DNA of 64,000 bases from Marinomonas alcarazii (GCF_003208215.1 NZ_QKLW01000013.1:1-64000); one strand, 5' to 3'; counted from the first letter of the stretch, positions 31,423-42,100 are shown. Program-made: numbers and translations. Notes: generated by a model not told the origin, from the letters alone.

Positions 31423-31755
31423 ATGAGTGAAGTAAGCGCTTCATTGAAGGGTGCTCGCCTCTCAGCGCAGAAGGCCCGTTTGGTTGTAGATCAAATCCGC
31501 GGCAAATCTGTTAGCGAAGCACTGAACATTTTAACGTTCAGTCCTAAAAAGGCGGCAGTAATTGTCAAGAAAGTACTAGAGTCTGCTATAGCTAACGCTG
31601 AGCATAACGAAGGTGCTGATGTAGATGACTTGCGTGTGTCTACGGCTTACGTTGATGAGGCTATGACTCTGAAACGTATTATGCCACGTGCCAAAGGCCG
31701 TGCTGACCGTATTCTAAAACGCGGTTGCCATATTACAGTTAAAGTCGCTGACTAA
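31423..31755 (+). CDS. rplV: 50S ribosomal protein L22
   Basis: A 110-residue protein whose hairpin ([26 protein letters not shown]) lines the exit tunnel near the macrolide and arrest-peptide site. The typical [21 protein letters not shown] helix is present. No deletion of the kind linked to erythromycin resistance is seen. Confidence 0.99.
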   Translation: MSEVSASLKGARLSAQKARLVVDQIRGKSVSEALNILTFSPKKAAVIVKKVLESAIANAEHNEGADVDDLRVSTAYVDEAMTLKRIMPRAKGRADRILKRGCHITVKVAD

Positions 31756-31769
31756 TTAGGAGAAACCCA

Positions 31770-32450
31770 ATGGGTCAGAAGGTTCATCCAACTGGTATAC
31801 GCCTAGGGATAGTTAAAGATCATACTTCTACTTGGTATGCTAATAATCAAAACTACTCTAAGCTGTTATTAAACGATCTTCAGGTTCGTGAGTACTTGGA
31901 GAAAAAATTGGTCCAGGCTTCTGTTTCTCGTATCGAGATTCAGCGTCCTGCTCAGACAGCCCGTATTACAATTCACACTGCCCGTCCGGGTATCGTGATC
32001 GGTAAGAAAGGTGAAGATGTTGAGAAACTACGTAACGCAGTTTCTGAAATGATGGGCGTACCTGTCCACATTAACATCGAAGAAATTCGTAAGCCTGAAA
32101 TGGATGCGAAATTGGTTGCGCAAAATATTGCAAGCCAACTTGAGCGTCGTGTTATGTTCCGTCGTGCTATGAAGCGCGCAGTACAGAATGCTATGCGTGC
32201 AGGCGCGAAAGGTATCAAGGTTCAGGTAAGTGGTCGTTTGGGCGGTGCAGAAATTGCACGTGCTGAGTGGTACCGTGAAGGTCGTGTACCTCTACACACT
32301 CTACGCGCTGACATTGACTACGCTACTTATGAAGCAGCTACAACTTACGGCATCATTGGCGTAAAAGTGTGGATCTTCAAAGGCGAAATCTTGGGCGGTA
32401 TTGAACAAGTGCGAGCTGATAAAGGCGCACAAAAGAAGAAGTCTAAGTAG
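31770..32450 (+). CDS. rpsC: 30S ribosomal protein S3
   Basis: A 226-residue protein at the mRNA entry tunnel with helicase-related residues. It begins [24 protein letters not shown], has a KH domain ([17 protein letters not shown]) and a C-terminal domain with [29 protein letters not shown]. Regular spacing in the operon. Confidence 0.99.
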   Translation: MGQKVHPTGIRLGIVKDHTSTWYANNQNYSKLLLNDLQVREYLEKKLVQASVSRIEIQRPAQTARITIHTARPGIVIGKKGEDVEKLRNAVSEMMGVPVHINIEEIRKPEMDAKLVAQNIASQLERRVMFRRAMKRAVQNAMRAGAKGIKVQVSGRLGGAEIARAEWYREGRVPLHTLRADIDYATYEAATTYGIIGVKVWIFKGEILGGIEQVRADKGAQKKKSK

Positions 32451-32460
32451 GGGGTAAGTC

Positions 32461-32874
32461 ATGTTACAACCGAAACGTACTAAGTTCCGCAAAATGCAGA
32501 AAGGCCGTAACCGCGGTCTTGCTCTTCGCGGAAACCAAGTTAGCTTTGGTGAATTCGGATTGAAGTCCACTGAACGTGGTCGTCTTACTGCTCGTCAAAT
32601 TGAAGCGGCGCGTCGTGCAATGACTCGTCACATCAAACGTGGTGGTAAAATCTGGATTCGTGTGTTCCCTGATAAGCCGATTACCCAAAAACCTCTTGAG
32701 GTTCGTCAGGGTAAAGGTAAGGGTAGCGTAGAATACTGGGTTGCACAGATTCAACCTGGAAAAATGCTTTATGAAGTTGAGGGTGTATCAGAACAGCTAG
32801 CTCGCGAAGCGTTCGCGTTGGCTGCTGCTAAGCTTCCTCTGTCCACAACTTTCGTAACGCGTACGGTGATGTAG
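32461..32874 (+). CDS. rplP: 50S ribosomal protein L16
   Basis: A 137-residue late assembly protein near the A-site tRNA elbow. The start is [19 protein letters not shown], and the conserved [29 protein letters not shown] segment (hydroxylated on arginine in E. coli) is intact. The stop codon is immediately followed by the rpmC ATG with no gap. Confidence 0.99.
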   Translation: MLQPKRTKFRKMQKGRNRGLALRGNQVSFGEFGLKSTERGRLTARQIEAARRAMTRHIKRGGKIWIRVFPDKPITQKPLEVRQGKGKGSVEYWVAQIQPGKMLYEVEGVSEQLAREAFALAAAKLPLSTTFVTRTVM

Positions 32875-33066
32875 ATGAAAGCAAAAGAACTGCAAGAAAA
32901 GTCTGTAGCAGAGCTACAAGCGACCTTGATTGAACTACTACGTGAGCAATTTACTCTGCGCATGCAGAAAGCCACTGGTCAGTTAGCGCAAACTCATTTG
33001 CTCTCGCAAGTTCGCCGCAATATCGCACGTGTTAAAACCGTGCTAAATGATAAGGCAGGTAACTAA
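32875..33066 (+). CDS. rpmC: 50S ribosomal protein L29
   Basis: A 63-residue two-helix protein at the tunnel exit beside L23. It has [21 protein letters not shown] and the [28 protein letters not shown] region. It directly abuts rplP and lies one base before the rpsQ start, a tightly coupled trio. Confidence 0.98.
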   Translation: MKAKELQEKSVAELQATLIELLREQFTLRMQKATGQLAQTHLLSQVRRNIARVKTVLNDKAGN

Positions 33067-33067
33067 G

Positions 33068-33328
33068 ATGGCAGAAACAAAAGCGCGTACAGCTACTGGT
33101 AAAGTAGTCAGCGATAAGATGGATAAAACCATCACGGTACTAGTTGAGCGTACAGAGAAACATCCGCTATACGGTAAGTTCATTCGTCGTTCTACTAAAC
33201 TACACGCTCACGATGAAAACAATGAGTGTCAGATCGGTGATACCGTTAAGGTCGTAGAAACACGTCCTTACTCTAAGTCTAAGACTTGGAATCTGGTTCA
33301 AGTTGTCGAGAAAGCTGCAGCTGTATAA
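33068..33328 (+). CDS. rpsQ: 30S ribosomal protein S17
   Basis: An 86-residue early 16S 5'-domain binder of OB fold. It has [34 protein letters not shown] and ends with the [20 protein letters not shown] segment. The ATG at 33068 is the family start; seven upstream in-frame codons overlap rpmC and were dropped. It closes the S10 part of the supercluster. Confidence 0.98.
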   Translation: MAETKARTATGKVVSDKMDKTITVLVERTEKHPLYGKFIRRSTKLHAHDENNECQIGDTVKVVETRPYSKSKTWNLVQVVEKAAAV

Positions 33329-33379
33329 GCTGCACCTTCCTTCGTGAGACTTGTTATCTAATTTGATTGGAGAGCAGTA

Positions 33380-33748
33380 ATGATTCAAACAGAATCGATG
33401 CTTGATGTTGCAGATAACAGCGGCGCAAAGCGTGTTCAGTGTATTAAAGTACTGGGTGGCTCACATCGTCGTTATGCTGCTATCGGTGACATTATTAAGG
33501 TCACAGTGAAAGAAGCGATCCCACGTGGTCGTGTTAAAAAAGGGCAGGTTCTAAACGCAGTAGTTGTTAGAACTAAGAAAGGTGTTCGTCGTTCTGATGG
33601 CTCAGTGATCCGTTTTGATGTAAACTCAGCGGTTCTATTGAATGCTTCAGGACAGCCTATTGGTACTCGTATCTTTGGCCCTGTAACACGTGAGTTGCGT
33701 ACTGAGCAATTCATGAAAATTGTTTCTCTTGCACCTGAAGTGCTGTAA
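33380..33748 (+). CDS. rplN: 50S ribosomal protein L14
   Basis: A 122-residue protein at the subunit interface and binding site of RsfS. It starts [28 protein letters not shown] and ends REQF-type [18 protein letters not shown]. First gene of the spc section, 51 bases after rpsQ; I see no strong separate promoter in that gap. Confidence 0.99.
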   Translation: MIQTESMLDVADNSGAKRVQCIKVLGGSHRRYAAIGDIIKVTVKEAIPRGRVKKGQVLNAVVVRTKKGVRRSDGSVIRFDVNSAVLLNASGQPIGTRIFGPVTRELRTEQFMKIVSLAPEVL

Positions 33749-33765
33749 GAGAGAGAGGGGACATT

Positions 33766-34083
33766 ATGCGTAAAATCAAACGTAACGACGAAATTATCGT
33801 GATTGCTGGGAAAGACAAAGGCAAGCGCGGCAAAGTTGTTAAGGTAGTAGACGAAAACCGAGTTCTAGTTTCTGGCATTAATACTGTTAAGAAACACGAG
33901 AAACCAAACCCTATGAAGGGTTCAACTGGCGGTATCGTTGAACAAGAAGCACCTATCCAGGTTTCTAATGTAGCCATTTTTAACAGTGCTACGGGTAAAG
34001 CGGATCGCGTCGGCTTTAAATTGAATGAAGATGGTACGAAAGTGCGTATCTTTAAATCAAATAGTGAAGCGATCGACGCCTAA
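33766..34083 (+). CDS. rplX: 50S ribosomal protein L24
   Basis: A 105-residue assembly initiator with a KOW motif ([21 protein letters not shown]) and the conserved [23 protein letters not shown] loop. In E. coli the S8 repressor site lies at the junction of this gene with rplE; the 17-base gap here was not resolved into a clear S8 site by eye. Confidence 0.98.
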   Translation: MRKIKRNDEIIVIAGKDKGKRGKVVKVVDENRVLVSGINTVKKHEKPNPMKGSTGGIVEQEAPIQVSNVAIFNSATGKADRVGFKLNEDGTKVRIFKSNSEAIDA

Positions 34084-34100
34084 GAGCGAGAATTATAGCC

Positions 34101-34640
34101 ATGGCGAGACTTAAGCAAGTTTATAAAGATCAAGTTGTAGCAAAACTTACTGAAGAGTTTAGTTACAAAAACGTGATGGAAGTGCCGAAAATCACTAAAA
34201 TCACACTAAATATGGGTGTTGGTGAAGCTATCGCAGACAAGAAACTTCTTGAGCATGCGGTAAATGATCTTGAAGCACTTAGCGGCCAAAAAGTTGTAGT
34301 GACTAAGGCTCGTAAATCAGTAGCAGGCTTTAAAATCCGTGACGGTTACCCGATCGGTTGTAAAGTAACTCTACGTGGTGAGCGTATGTGGGATTTCTTC
34401 GACCGTTTGGTTGATGTTGCTATTCCACGTATCCGTGACTTCCGTGGACTTAATCCTAAGTCTTTCGACGGTCGTGGTAACTACAGCATGGGTGTTAAAG
34501 AGCAGATTATCTTCCCTGAAATCGATTACGATAAAGTTGATCGTGTACGTGGTATGGATATTACCATCACAACGACAGCTCGTACCGACGAAGAAGGTCG
34601 TGCTTTGCTAGCCGCCTTTAGTTTCCCTTTCAAGAAATAA
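34101..34640 (+). CDS. rplE: 50S ribosomal protein L5
   Basis: A 179-residue 5S rRNA-binding protein of the central protuberance. It contains [40 protein letters not shown] and the C-terminal [22 protein letters not shown]. Length and motifs are normal. Confidence 0.99.
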   Translation: MARLKQVYKDQVVAKLTEEFSYKNVMEVPKITKITLNMGVGEAIADKKLLEHAVNDLEALSGQKVVVTKARKSVAGFKIRDGYPIGCKVTLRGERMWDFFDRLVDVAIPRIRDFRGLNPKSFDGRGNYSMGVKEQIIFPEIDYDKVDRVRGMDITITTTARTDEEGRALLAAFSFPFKK

Positions 34641-34652
34641 GAGGTAGGAATC

Positions 34653-34958
34653 ATGGCTAAAATATCAATGATTCAGCGCGAAGCAAAACGCACCAAATTA
34701 GTAGCTAAGTTCGCTGAAAAGCGTGCTGCTCTAAAGGCGATCATTAGTGACGTTAATGCATCGGACGATGAAAAGTGGGAAGCAACGCTTAAATTGCAAG
34801 CGCTTCCACGCGATTCATCTTCTTCACGCCAGCGTAACCGTTGCCAAATCACAGGTCGTCCGCACGGTGTATACCGTCGCTTCGGTCTGTCTCGTATCAA
34901 ACTGCGTGAAGCAGCGATGCGTGGTGACGTACCAGGCTTGAAGAAAGCTAGTTGGTAA
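34653..34958 (+). CDS. rpsN: 30S ribosomal protein S14
   Basis: A 101-residue S14 of the long, zinc-independent type: [28 protein letters not shown] has lost the paired cysteines of the short zinc form. It is followed by a 130-base gap that contains a very long hairpin before rpsH; the corresponding gap in E. coli is much shorter. Confidence 0.98.
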   Translation: MAKISMIQREAKRTKLVAKFAEKRAALKAIISDVNASDDEKWEATLKLQALPRDSSSSRQRNRCQITGRPHGVYRRFGLSRIKLREAAMRGDVPGLKKASW

Positions 34959-35055
34959 GCAAGTAGAGCGCGATCATAATACATGGCAGTGAGTGGGGTG
35001 TCTAAATACTGGACATTCTGCTCGCTGCTGTGTACTATGCGCGAGCTCTATTTGC
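34959..35055 (+). promoter_or_regulatory. Long imperfect hairpin between rpsN and rpsH
   Basis: The whole 97-base segment folds on itself. Outer GCAA/TTGC and TAGAGC/GCTCTA pairs are followed by CATA/TATG, TACA/TGTA, GCAG/CTGC, GAG/CTC and inner GTC/GAC blocks, with only a few mismatches and several G-T pairs, around an apical loop near 35004-35010. It begins on the base after the rpsN stop. A run of six T residues occurs about 10 bases further on, too far for a classical terminator. It is inside an operon whose genes must be co-expressed. Confidence 0.8.
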
Positions 35056-35088
35056 TGCACAATGGTTTTTTAAATTAGGAGCTCTTAA

Positions 35089-35481
35089 ATGAGTATGCAA
35101 GATACCCTTGCGGATATGTTTACACGTATTCGTAATGCACAGATGGCCTCTAAGACATCTGTGAGTATGCCTTCATCTAAAATGAAAGCATCGATTGCTG
35201 CTGTGCTACGCGAAGAAGGTTACGTAGGTGACTTTTCTGTAGACGAAGCAGTAAAACCAACGCTTACTATCGAGTTGAAATACTACGAAGGTAAGCCAGT
35301 TATCGAACAAATCAAACGCGCATCTCGCCCAAGCTTGCGTCAATACAAAGGCACTAGTGCACTACCTAAAGTAGAAGCTGGCCTTGGTGTTGCTATCATC
35401 TCTACCTCTAAAGGTGTGATGACAGACCGTGCAGCTCGTGCTGCTGGTATCGGTGGCGAAGTAATCTGCACAGTATTCTAG
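35089..35481 (+). CDS. rpsH: 30S ribosomal protein S8
   Basis: A 130-residue 16S central-domain binder and, in E. coli, the translational repressor of the spc operon. It begins [18 protein letters not shown], and the C-terminal [26 protein letters not shown] is typical. TTAGGAGCT precedes the ATG. Placed directly downstream of the 97-base hairpin, which makes S8 a candidate ligand for that structure. Confidence 0.99.
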   Translation: MSMQDTLADMFTRIRNAQMASKTSVSMPSSKMKASIAAVLREEGYVGDFSVDEAVKPTLTIELKYYEGKPVIEQIKRASRPSLRQYKGTSALPKVEAGLGVAIISTSKGVMTDRAARAAGIGGEVICTVF

Positions 35482-35489
35482 GAGTTAGT

Positions 35490-36023
35490 ATGTCTCGAGT
35501 TGCTAATAGTCCCGTGACGCTTCCTAGTGGTGTAGATTTGACCCTAAATGGCCAAAATGTTGTTGTAAAAGGCGGCAAAGGTTCTTTAGAGTTTAATGTT
35601 CACTCAAGCGTTCAAGTGTCTAAAGAAGAAAATGTTATTACCTTCGCTGCGCGCGATGGTGCAAAACAAAGCCGTGCCTTAGCTGGTACTACTCGTGCTT
35701 TGATCAACAACATGGTTGTTGGTGTTAGTCAGGGCTTCGAGAAAAGATTATATCTTCAAGGTGTTGGTTACCGTGCTGTGCTTAAAGGCAACGTACTTAA
35801 CCTATCTCTGGGTTTCTCTCACCCAGTAGATTACGAATTACCTGAAGGTATAACAGCTGAATGCGCTTCTCAAACAGAAGTTGTGATCCGTGGCATTGAT
35901 AAGCAAGCCGTGGGACAAGTTGCTGCAGAAGTTCGCGGTTTCCGTCCACCAGAGCCATACAAAGGCAAGGGTGTTCGCTATTCTGACGAAGTAATTCGCC
36001 GTAAAGAAGCTAAGAAGAAGTAG
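35490..36023 (+). CDS. rplF: 50S ribosomal protein L6
   Basis: A 177-residue protein with two tandem related domains next to the factor-binding site. It starts [31 protein letters not shown] and has the C-terminal [28 protein letters not shown] signature. Eight bases after rpsH. Confidence 0.99.
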   Translation: MSRVANSPVTLPSGVDLTLNGQNVVVKGGKGSLEFNVHSSVQVSKEENVITFAARDGAKQSRALAGTTRALINNMVVGVSQGFEKRLYLQGVGYRAVLKGNVLNLSLGFSHPVDYELPEGITAECASQTEVVIRGIDKQAVGQVAAEVRGFRPPEPYKGKGVRYSDEVIRRKEAKKK

Positions 36024-36033
36024 GTAGGCATTC

Positions 36034-36384
36034 ATGAACACTAAAAAACAATCTCGGATTCGTCGTGCACGTCGTGCTCGTTTGCATATTCGTGACTTAG
36101 GTGCGAATCGTCTTACTGTACATCGCACACCACGCCATATGTATGCTCAAGTGATTTCTCCTTGTGGTAGCAAAGTACTAGCTAGTGCTTCTACTCTTGA
36201 AGAGGCTCTTCGTGGCACAGCGACTGGCAACAAAGCAGCGGCTAAAGAAGTCGGTACTTTGATTGCTGCACGCGCTAAAGAAGCAGGTGTCACTTCGGTC
36301 GCTTTCGACCGTTCTGGCTTCAAATACCATGGCCGCGTTCAGGTTCTTGCTGACGCTGCACGTGAAGCCGGTCTAGAGTTCTAA
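36034..36384 (+). CDS. rplR: 50S ribosomal protein L18
   Basis: A 116-residue 5S rRNA-binding protein. It has a basic N-terminus ([20 protein letters not shown]), then [15 protein letters not shown] and the C-terminal [26 protein letters not shown]. Standard position between rplF and rpsE. Confidence 0.99.
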   Translation: MNTKKQSRIRRARRARLHIRDLGANRLTVHRTPRHMYAQVISPCGSKVLASASTLEEALRGTATGNKAAAKEVGTLIAARAKEAGVTSVAFDRSGFKYHGRVQVLADAAREAGLEF

Positions 36385-36394
36385 GGGGTAGCAA

Positions 36395-36895
36395 ATGGCA
36401 GTTAATGATCAACAAACTAGCGACCTCCAAGAGAAGCTAGTTCAAGTAAACCGCGTTGCTAAAGTTGTAAAGGGTGGTCGTATCTTCTCTTTCACAGCTT
36501 TGACAGTCGTTGGTGATGGTAATGGTAAAGTTGGCTTTGGTCGTGGTAAAGCGCGTGAAGTTCCTCAAGCTATTCAAAAAGCAATGGAACAAGCTCGTCG
36601 CAACATGGTTTCTGTGAAGCTTGATGGCGATACTCTTCAGTATCCAGTTAAAGCTAACCACGGTGCGTCTAAAGTTTACATGCAGCCTGCGTCTCAAGGT
36701 ACTGGTATCATCGCCGGTGGTGCAATGCGTGCGGTTCTAGAAATCGCTGGCGTTCACAACGTATTGGCTAAATGTTACGGTTCTACAAACCCAGTAAACG
36801 TAGTTCGCGCTACGATCAAAGGTTTGCAGGATATGAAAGCACCTGAACAAATCGCAGCTAAACGCGGTAAGTCAGTCGATCAAATTTTGGGGTAA
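36395..36895 (+). CDS. rpsE: 30S ribosomal protein S5
   Basis: A 166-residue protein of the mRNA entrance and decoding fidelity. It contains [42 protein letters not shown] and the later [11 protein letters not shown] segment. No deletion is seen in the spectinomycin loop (VVKGGR). Six bases before rpmD. Confidence 0.99.
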   Translation: MAVNDQQTSDLQEKLVQVNRVAKVVKGGRIFSFTALTVVGDGNGKVGFGRGKAREVPQAIQKAMEQARRNMVSVKLDGDTLQYPVKANHGASKVYMQPASQGTGIIAGGAMRAVLEIAGVHNVLAKCYGSTNPVNVVRATIKGLQDMKAPEQIAAKRGKSVDQILG

Positions 36896-36901
36896 TGTGT
36901 T

Positions 36902-37087
36902 ATGGCGAATAATACCATCACAGTTCAACTAACCCGCAGCCCGATCGGTCGTCTTCCAAAGCACCGTGAAACTGTAAAAGGCTTGGGTTTGCGTAAAGTT
37001 GGCCAAACTCGTCAGTTGGAAGATACTCCAGCTGTACGTGGCATGGTTAATAAAGTTTATTATATGGTTAAAGTGGTAGGGGAATAA
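36902..37087 (+). CDS. rpmD: 50S ribosomal protein L30
   Basis: A 61-residue protein that begins [27 protein letters not shown] and ends [15 protein letters not shown]. It lies one base before the rplO start, implying coupled translation. Confidence 0.98.
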   Translation: MANNTITVQLTRSPIGRLPKHRETVKGLGLRKVGQTRQLEDTPAVRGMVNKVYYMVKVVGE

Positions 37088-37088
37088 C

Positions 37089-37523
37089 ATGTTCTTAAAT
37101 ACACTTCGTCCTGGCGAAGGTAGCAAACATGCTCCTAAACGTGTTGGTCGCGGCATTGGTAGCGGCTTGGGTAAAACTGGCGGACGTGGCCATAAAGGTC
37201 TTAAGTCTCGTTCCGGTGGCTCAGTAAAACCTGGTTTTGAAGGTGGTCAAATGCCTTTGCAGCGTCGTCTGCCAAAATTCGGTTTTACTTCACGTCAGGC
37301 AAAGTATGTTGCTGAAGTTCGTTTAAACGAGCTTGCTGCTGTAAATGCTGAAGTTGTAGATTTGGCTGCTTTGAAAGGCGCCGACATTCTAGGTCATCAA
37401 ATTAAGACTGCACGTGTAATCTTGTCTGGTTCTATCGACAAAGCGATTACTGTACGTGGTCTTAAAGTGACTAAAGGTGCTCGTGCTGCTATCGAAGCTG
37501 CTGGCGGAAAAGTCGAGGAATAA
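37089..37523 (+). CDS. rplO: 50S ribosomal protein L15
   Basis: A 144-residue late assembly protein with a glycine- and arginine-rich N-terminal tail ([25 protein letters not shown]) that threads into 23S rRNA and a globular C-terminal domain ending [16 protein letters not shown]. The stop codon is directly followed by the secY ATG. Confidence 0.98.
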   Translation: MFLNTLRPGEGSKHAPKRVGRGIGSGLGKTGGRGHKGLKSRSGGSVKPGFEGGQMPLQRRLPKFGFTSRQAKYVAEVRLNELAAVNAEVVDLAALKGADILGHQIKTARVILSGSIDKAITVRGLKVTKGARAAIEAAGGKVEE

Positions 37524-38855
37524 ATGGCAAAGCGTGGCTCACTACCTGCTGGTATACAAAACGGATTAAGCGAGCTTTGGTCTCGTATTCGTTTTGTGTT
37601 CCTAGCAATTATTGTATATCGAATTGGTGCACACATTCCTGTTCCAGGTATTAACCCTGATAGGTTGTCTGCTTTATTTGATCAAAATGAAGGCACTATT
37701 CTGAGTTTATTTAACGTATTCTCAGGGGGCGCGCTTGAGCGCATGAGTATTTTTGCGCTTGGGATTTTGCCCTATATTTCTGCCTCTATTATTATGCAGT
37801 TATTGACGGTTGTGAGTCCTCAGCTAGAGCAGCTAAAGAAAGAGGGTGAGGCGGGGCGTCGTAAGATTACTCAATACACTCGTTACGGCACTGTTTTACT
37901 TGCTTTGGTTCAGTCTGCCAGTATGGCAGTTGGCTTAGCAAGCCAAGGGATTTCTTTCAGTAGTGGCATAGAATTCTATGCGGTTGCTGTTGTTACTCTT
38001 GTTGCTGGAACTGTTTTCTTGATGTGGTTGGGTGAGCAGGTAACAGAGAAAGGTATTGGTAATGGTATTTCCATTCTTATCTTCGCTGGTATCGTTGCAG
38101 GCCTTCCATCTGCTCTAGGCCGTTCGTTTGAGTCGGCTCGTCAAGGCGATATAAATATTTTGGCTTTGTTGCTGATTGGTATTTTGGCCATTGCGACTAT
38201 CGCGTTCGTTGTTTTTATCGAGCGTGGTCAGCGTCGTATTACGGTTAATTATGCTAAGCGTCAACAAGGCAAAAAGGTGTTTGCCGCACAAAAGAGTCAT
38301 TTGCCTCTTAAAGTGAATATGGCTGGTGTAATACCACCTATCTTTGCTTCAAGTATCCTTCTGTTCCCTGCTTCGATCGGCCAATGGTTTGGTCAAGGTG
38401 AAGGAATGGAATGGTTGCAAAATATCTCTTTGGCTCTAGCTCCTGGGCAACCGCTCTATGTGTTGTTATTTGCGATAGCAATTGTTTTCTTTTGCTTCTT
38501 CTATACAGCACTAGTGTTCAACCCTAAAGATGTGGCAGATAACTTGAAAAAATCCGGTGCTTTTTTGCCGGGTATTCGTCCAGGCGATCATACAGCTCGA
38601 TATATTGATGGTGTAATGACCCGTTTGACATTGTTTGGTGCTTTATACATCACTCTAGTGTCTTTGATGCCTCAATTCTTTGTTGTTGCGTGGAATGTTC
38701 CATTCTACTTTGGCGGTACTTCTATGTTGATCGTAGTAGTGGTTGTCATGGACTTTATGTCGCAAGTTCAAAGTCATTTGATGAGTCAGCAATACGAGTC
38801 ATTAATGAAGAAATCTAATCTGACTGGTTATGGTCCAAATGGCCTAATGCGTTAA
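37524..38855 (+). CDS. secY: Preprotein translocase channel subunit SecY
   Basis: A 443-residue channel of the Sec translocon with ten transmembrane segments. It shows the plug-region [25 protein letters not shown], the [27 protein letters not shown] segment, the cytosolic loop [17 protein letters not shown] sequence ([17 protein letters not shown]), and [18 protein letters not shown]. Codon bias is weaker than in the ribosomal genes, as usual. It partners with SecE at 11.8 kb. Confidence 0.99.
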   Translation: MAKRGSLPAGIQNGLSELWSRIRFVFLAIIVYRIGAHIPVPGINPDRLSALFDQNEGTILSLFNVFSGGALERMSIFALGILPYISASIIMQLLTVVSPQLEQLKKEGEAGRRKITQYTRYGTVLLALVQSASMAVGLASQGISFSSGIEFYAVAVVTLVAGTVFLMWLGEQVTEKGIGNGISILIFAGIVAGLPSALGRSFESARQGDINILALLLIGILAIATIAFVVFIERGQRRITVNYAKRQQGKKVFAAQKSHLPLKVNMAGVIPPIFASSILLFPASIGQWFGQGEGMEWLQNISLALAPGQPLYVLLFAIAIVFFCFFYTALVFNPKDVADNLKKSGAFLPGIRPGDHTARYIDGVMTRLTLFGALYITLVSLMPQFFVVAWNVPFYFGGTSMLIVVVVVMDFMSQVQSHLMSQQYESLMKKSNLTGYGPNGLMR

Positions 38856-38874
38856 GCGTAGGTTGGAGTTGAAC

Positions 38875-38988
38875 ATGAAAGTACGTGCATCTGTAAAGAA
38901 AATCTGTCGTAACTGCAAAATCGTTCGTCGTAACGGTTCAGTTCGAGTGATTTGCATTGAGCCTCGTCACAAACAGCGTCAAGGTTAA
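38875..38988 (+). CDS. rpmJ: 50S ribosomal protein L36
   Basis: A 37-residue zinc-ribbon protein starting [19 protein letters not shown]. It has the Cys11, Cys14, Cys27 and His32 ligands, so this is the zinc-containing form. It is one residue shorter than in E. coli. TTGGAG stands before the ATG. In E. coli this gene is the last of the spc operon, and a 128-base leader follows here before rpsM. Confidence 0.97.
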   Translation: MKVRASVKKICRNCKIVRRNGSVRVICIEPRHKQRQG

Positions 38989-39014
38989 TCGCGAGTTCGC
39001 TCGATGATGGGTAA

Positions 39015-39058
39015 GGGTGGTTGATTTATGTCCTAAAGATAGGCATAATCAGCCGCCC
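39015..39058 (+). promoter_or_regulatory. Hairpin in the rpmJ-rpsM gap, candidate alpha-operon leader
   Basis: GGGTGGTTGATT pairs with AATCAGCCGCCC and, after a one-base bulge, ATG with CAT and CC with GG, making a stem of about 17 pairs. It sits 59 bases before rpsM. In E. coli S4 binds a pseudoknot here and represses rpsM-rpsK-rpsD-rplQ. The sequence does not obviously copy the E. coli element, so the S4 assignment is inference. Confidence 0.5.
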
Positions 39059-39116
39059 TCATGAAAGTAAAATGATGAATTAACATTTAATCATCAATAA
39101 CAACGGAGTAAAGTGA

Positions 39117-39473
39117 ATGGCTCGTATAGCCGGTGTCAATATTCCTGACAATAAACATGCGGTCATTTCTCTGACTTACATCTTCGGAATTGGTCGCACT
39201 CGTTCGCGCGCTATTTGCGCTGCTACAGGTGTTGCAGAAACTGCGAAAATCGGTTCATTAAGTGATGAAATCCTTGATGAACTTCGTGGCGAAGTTGCTA
39301 AGTATACTGTAGAGGGTGACTTGCGTCGTGAAGTCAGTATGTCTATCAAACGCTTGATGGACTTGGGTTGCAACCGCGGGATTCGTCATCGCCGCAGCCT
39401 ACCAGTTCGTGGTCAACGTACCAAAACGAACGCTCGTACACGAAAAGGTCCTCGTAAACCTATTCGTAAGTAA
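39117..39473 (+). CDS. rpsM: 30S ribosomal protein S13
   Basis: A 118-residue 30S head protein contacting P-site tRNA and the 50S. It has [30 protein letters not shown] and the basic tail [33 protein letters not shown]. First gene of the alpha operon. Confidence 0.99.
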   Translation: MARIAGVNIPDNKHAVISLTYIFGIGRTRSRAICAATGVAETAKIGSLSDEILDELRGEVAKYTVEGDLRREVSMSIKRLMDLGCNRGIRHRRSLPVRGQRTKTNARTRKGPRKPIRK

Positions 39474-39538
39474 TTTAAACGCGTTTCGCTCTAGCCACTA
39501 AGTTTGCTAGAGCTGAGCATTAAATAGGAAAGTGCAAT

Positions 39539-39931
39539 ATGGCTAAGCCAGCTACGCGCAACACCAAGAAGAAAGTCAAAAAGACGGTCGTCGACGGTGT
39601 TGCTCATGTACACGCGTCATTTAATAACACGATCGTGACTATCACTGACCGCCAAGGCAACGCTTTGTCTTGGGCTACTGCCGGTGGTTCTGGTTTTCGC
39701 GGTTCTCGTAAAAGTACTCCTTTCGCAGCTCAAGTAGCAGCGGAACGTGCCGGTGCTGTCGCACAAGAGTTCGGCCTTAAAAACGTTGACGTAATGATCA
39801 AGGGCCCAGGTCCTGGTCGTGAGTCCGCAGTTCGTGCATTGAATGCATTGGGCTTGCGTATCAATAACATCACAGATGTGACGCCAATCCCGCACAATGG
39901 TTGCCGTCCACCTAAGAAACGTCGCGTTTAA
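39539..39931 (+). CDS. rpsK: 30S ribosomal protein S11
   Basis: A 130-residue 30S platform protein. It has [50 protein letters not shown] and ends [20 protein letters not shown]. It is 65 bases after rpsM and 16 before rpsD. Confidence 0.99.
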   Translation: MAKPATRNTKKKVKKTVVDGVAHVHASFNNTIVTITDRQGNALSWATAGGSGFRGSRKSTPFAAQVAAERAGAVAQEFGLKNVDVMIKGPGPGRESAVRALNALGLRINNITDVTPIPHNGCRPPKKRRV

Positions 39932-39947
39932 TTGAGGAGACAGATAC

Positions 39948-40568
39948 ATGGCTCGTTATATAGGTCCAACTTGTAAGTTGTCTCGTCGTGAAGGTACCGA
40001 CTTGCAATTGAAGAGCGGTTCACGCGCTCTTGAGTCGAAATGTAAAGTAGAGACAGTTCCTGGTGTGCATGGCGCACGTCGCGGACGTCTTTCTGACTAC
40101 GGCTTGCAGTTACGTGAGAAACAAAAAGTACGTCGTATGTACGGCGTTCTTGAAAAGCAATTTCGTAATTACTACAAATCTGCTGCTCGTCTAAAAGGTG
40201 CTACTGGTGAAAACCTTCTGCAACTTTTGGAATCACGTTTAGATAACGTTGTATACCGCGCAGGTTTTGGTTCTACACGTGCAGAAGCTCGCCAGTTAGT
40301 AGGCCATAAAGGCATTCTAGTAAATGGCGCAACGGTTAACATTCCGTCTTACCAAGTTAAAGCTGGTGACGTTGTGTCTATCCGTGAAAAAGCTAAGAAG
40401 CAATTGCGTGTACAAAACGCACTAGAGCTATCTAAAGGTCGTGCACCGATCCATTGGATCGAAGTTGATTCAACTAAACTGGAAGCAACTTACAAAGCTG
40501 TTCCAGAGCGTGCCGATTTATCAGCTGAAATTAATGAGAACCTAATTGTCGAACTTTACTCTAAGTAA
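39948..40568 (+). CDS. rpsD: 30S ribosomal protein S4
   Basis: A 206-residue primary 16S binder with an S4 RNA-binding domain ([34 protein letters not shown]). It can act as the alpha-operon repressor and as a Nus-like antitermination factor in E. coli. Normal N-terminus [19 protein letters not shown]; no ram-type change is evident by eye. Confidence 0.99.
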   Translation: MARYIGPTCKLSRREGTDLQLKSGSRALESKCKVETVPGVHGARRGRLSDYGLQLREKQKVRRMYGVLEKQFRNYYKSAARLKGATGENLLQLLESRLDNVVYRAGFGSTRAEARQLVGHKGILVNGATVNIPSYQVKAGDVVSIREKAKKQLRVQNALELSKGRAPIHWIEVDSTKLEATYKAVPERADLSAEINENLIVELYSK

Positions 40569-40601
40569 GTCGGTAATTAGGATTAAGAAATAGGTGGATC
40601 T

Positions 40602-41606
40602 ATGCAGCGTTCAGTGAGCGAATTGTTAACCCCACGCAACATTGAAGTACAGGAACTAGGCAAGACTCGTGCTAAAGTGACACTGCAACCGCTAGAACGT
40701 GGTTTTGGTCACACTTTGGGTAACGCGTTACGCCGCATTCTTCTATCTTCAATGCCAGGTTGTGCGATTGTTGAAGTTGAAATCGACGGTGTATTACACG
40801 AATACAGCGCAATCGAAGGGGTTAAAGAAGATGTAATTGAAATTCTTCTTAACCTGAAAGGAGTTGCGATCGCTCTACACGGGCAAGATGAGGCAACTCT
40901 TACTTTAAGTAAAAAAGGTCCTGGTATCGTAACAGCTGGTGATATCCAGTTGGTTGCTGATGCAGAGATCGCTAACCCAGATCATGTTATTGCGCACTTA
41001 GATGATACTGCTGAGTTAACTATGCAGATCAAAGTCGCTCGTGGTCGTGGTTATGAGCCTGCTGATGCTCGTGTTGCTGGCGACGATGAGACTCGTCCAA
41101 TTGGTCGCTTGCAACTGGATGCCTCATTCAGCCCTGTTCGTCGTGTGGCTTACAGTGTCGATAATGCTCGTGTAGAGCAGCGTACAGATTTGGATAAACT
41201 TGTCATTGACATCGAATCCAATGGTACGATCGATCCTGAAGAAGCAATACGTCGCGCAGCGACTATTCTACAACAACAAATTGCTGTATTCGTCGCCCTT
41301 GAAAGCGAGAGTGAAGCACCAGTTGTAGAAGAAGAGGATGAGATTGATCCAATTTTGCTACGCCCGGTTGATGATCTTGAATTGACCGTTCGCAGTGCTA
41401 ACTGTTTAAAAGCAGAGAACATTTATTACATCGGTGATTTGATTCAACGTACTGAGGTTGAGCTTCTTAAGACGCCTAACCTAGGTAAGAAGTCGTTAAC
41501 TGAAATCAAAGATGTTTTAGCACAGCGTGGTTTGTCTTTGGGAATGCGTCTAGAAAACTGGCCACCAGCTAGTTTGAAAGACGATAGCAAAGTTCTAGCT
41601 CGCTAG
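40602..41606 (+). CDS. rpoA: DNA-directed RNA polymerase alpha subunit
   Basis: A 334-residue assembly platform of RNA polymerase. The N-terminal dimerisation domain contains [24 protein letters not shown]. An acidic linker at about 235-250 ([16 protein letters not shown]) leads to the C-terminal domain that binds UP elements and activators ([47 protein letters not shown]). Fourth gene of the alpha operon. Confidence 0.99.
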   Translation: MQRSVSELLTPRNIEVQELGKTRAKVTLQPLERGFGHTLGNALRRILLSSMPGCAIVEVEIDGVLHEYSAIEGVKEDVIEILLNLKGVAIALHGQDEATLTLSKKGPGIVTAGDIQLVADAEIANPDHVIAHLDDTAELTMQIKVARGRGYEPADARVAGDDETRPIGRLQLDASFSPVRRVAYSVDNARVEQRTDLDKLVIDIESNGTIDPEEAIRRAATILQQQIAVFVALESESEAPVVEEEDEIDPILLRPVDDLELTVRSANCLKAENIYYIGDLIQRTEVELLKTPNLGKKSLTEIKDVLAQRGLSLGMRLENWPPASLKDDSKVLAR

Positions 41607-41648
41607 GTCATTGTTCCCTGACCACCGTAGTTTGGTAAGGAATGTAAA

Positions 41649-42026
41649 ATGCGTCATCGTAAGAGTGGACGTCACTTAAACCGTACTAGCTCACATCGTA
41701 AAGCGATGTTTAAAAACATGGCTGCTTCTTTGTTCGAACACGAAGTTATTAAAACTACGTTGCCGAAAGCGAAAGAATTGCGTCGTGTTGCTGAGCCGTT
41801 AATCACATTGGCGAAAGTTGATTCTGTTGCGAATCGTCGCCTTGCCTTTGCTCGTACTCGTAGCAAAGATGCAGTAGGTAAATTGTTCTCTGAACTTGGT
41901 CCTCGTTACCAAGCTCGTCCTGGCGGTTATGTTCGCATTCTAAAATGTGGCTTCCGTGCAGGTGACAACGCACCTATGGCTTATGTTGAATTGGTCGATC
42001 GTCCAGTTGCAGAAGCTGCTGAGTAA
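41649..42026 (+). CDS. rplQ: 50S ribosomal protein L17
   Basis: A 125-residue protein near the tunnel exit. It has [32 protein letters not shown] and the [28 protein letters not shown] segment. It is the last gene of the supercluster and is followed by a strong terminator. Confidence 0.99.
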   Translation: MRHRKSGRHLNRTSSHRKAMFKNMAASLFEHEVIKTTLPKAKELRRVAEPLITLAKVDSVANRRLAFARTRSKDAVGKLFSELGPRYQARPGGYVRILKCGFRAGDNAPMAYVELVDRPVAEAAE

Positions 42027-42040
42027 TATCAGTTTGTAAT

Positions 42041-42073
42041 AAAAAGCCGAGCTAATAGCTCGGCTTTTTTTTG
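42041..42073 (+). terminator. Terminator of the S10-spc-alpha supercluster
   Basis: AAAAAGCCGAGCTA and the complementary TAGCTCGGCTTTTT form a long GC-rich stem with a minimal loop, followed by more T residues. Confidence 0.92.
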
Positions 42074-42100
42074 TGAAAAATAAATGAAAAGGCAGTTATA

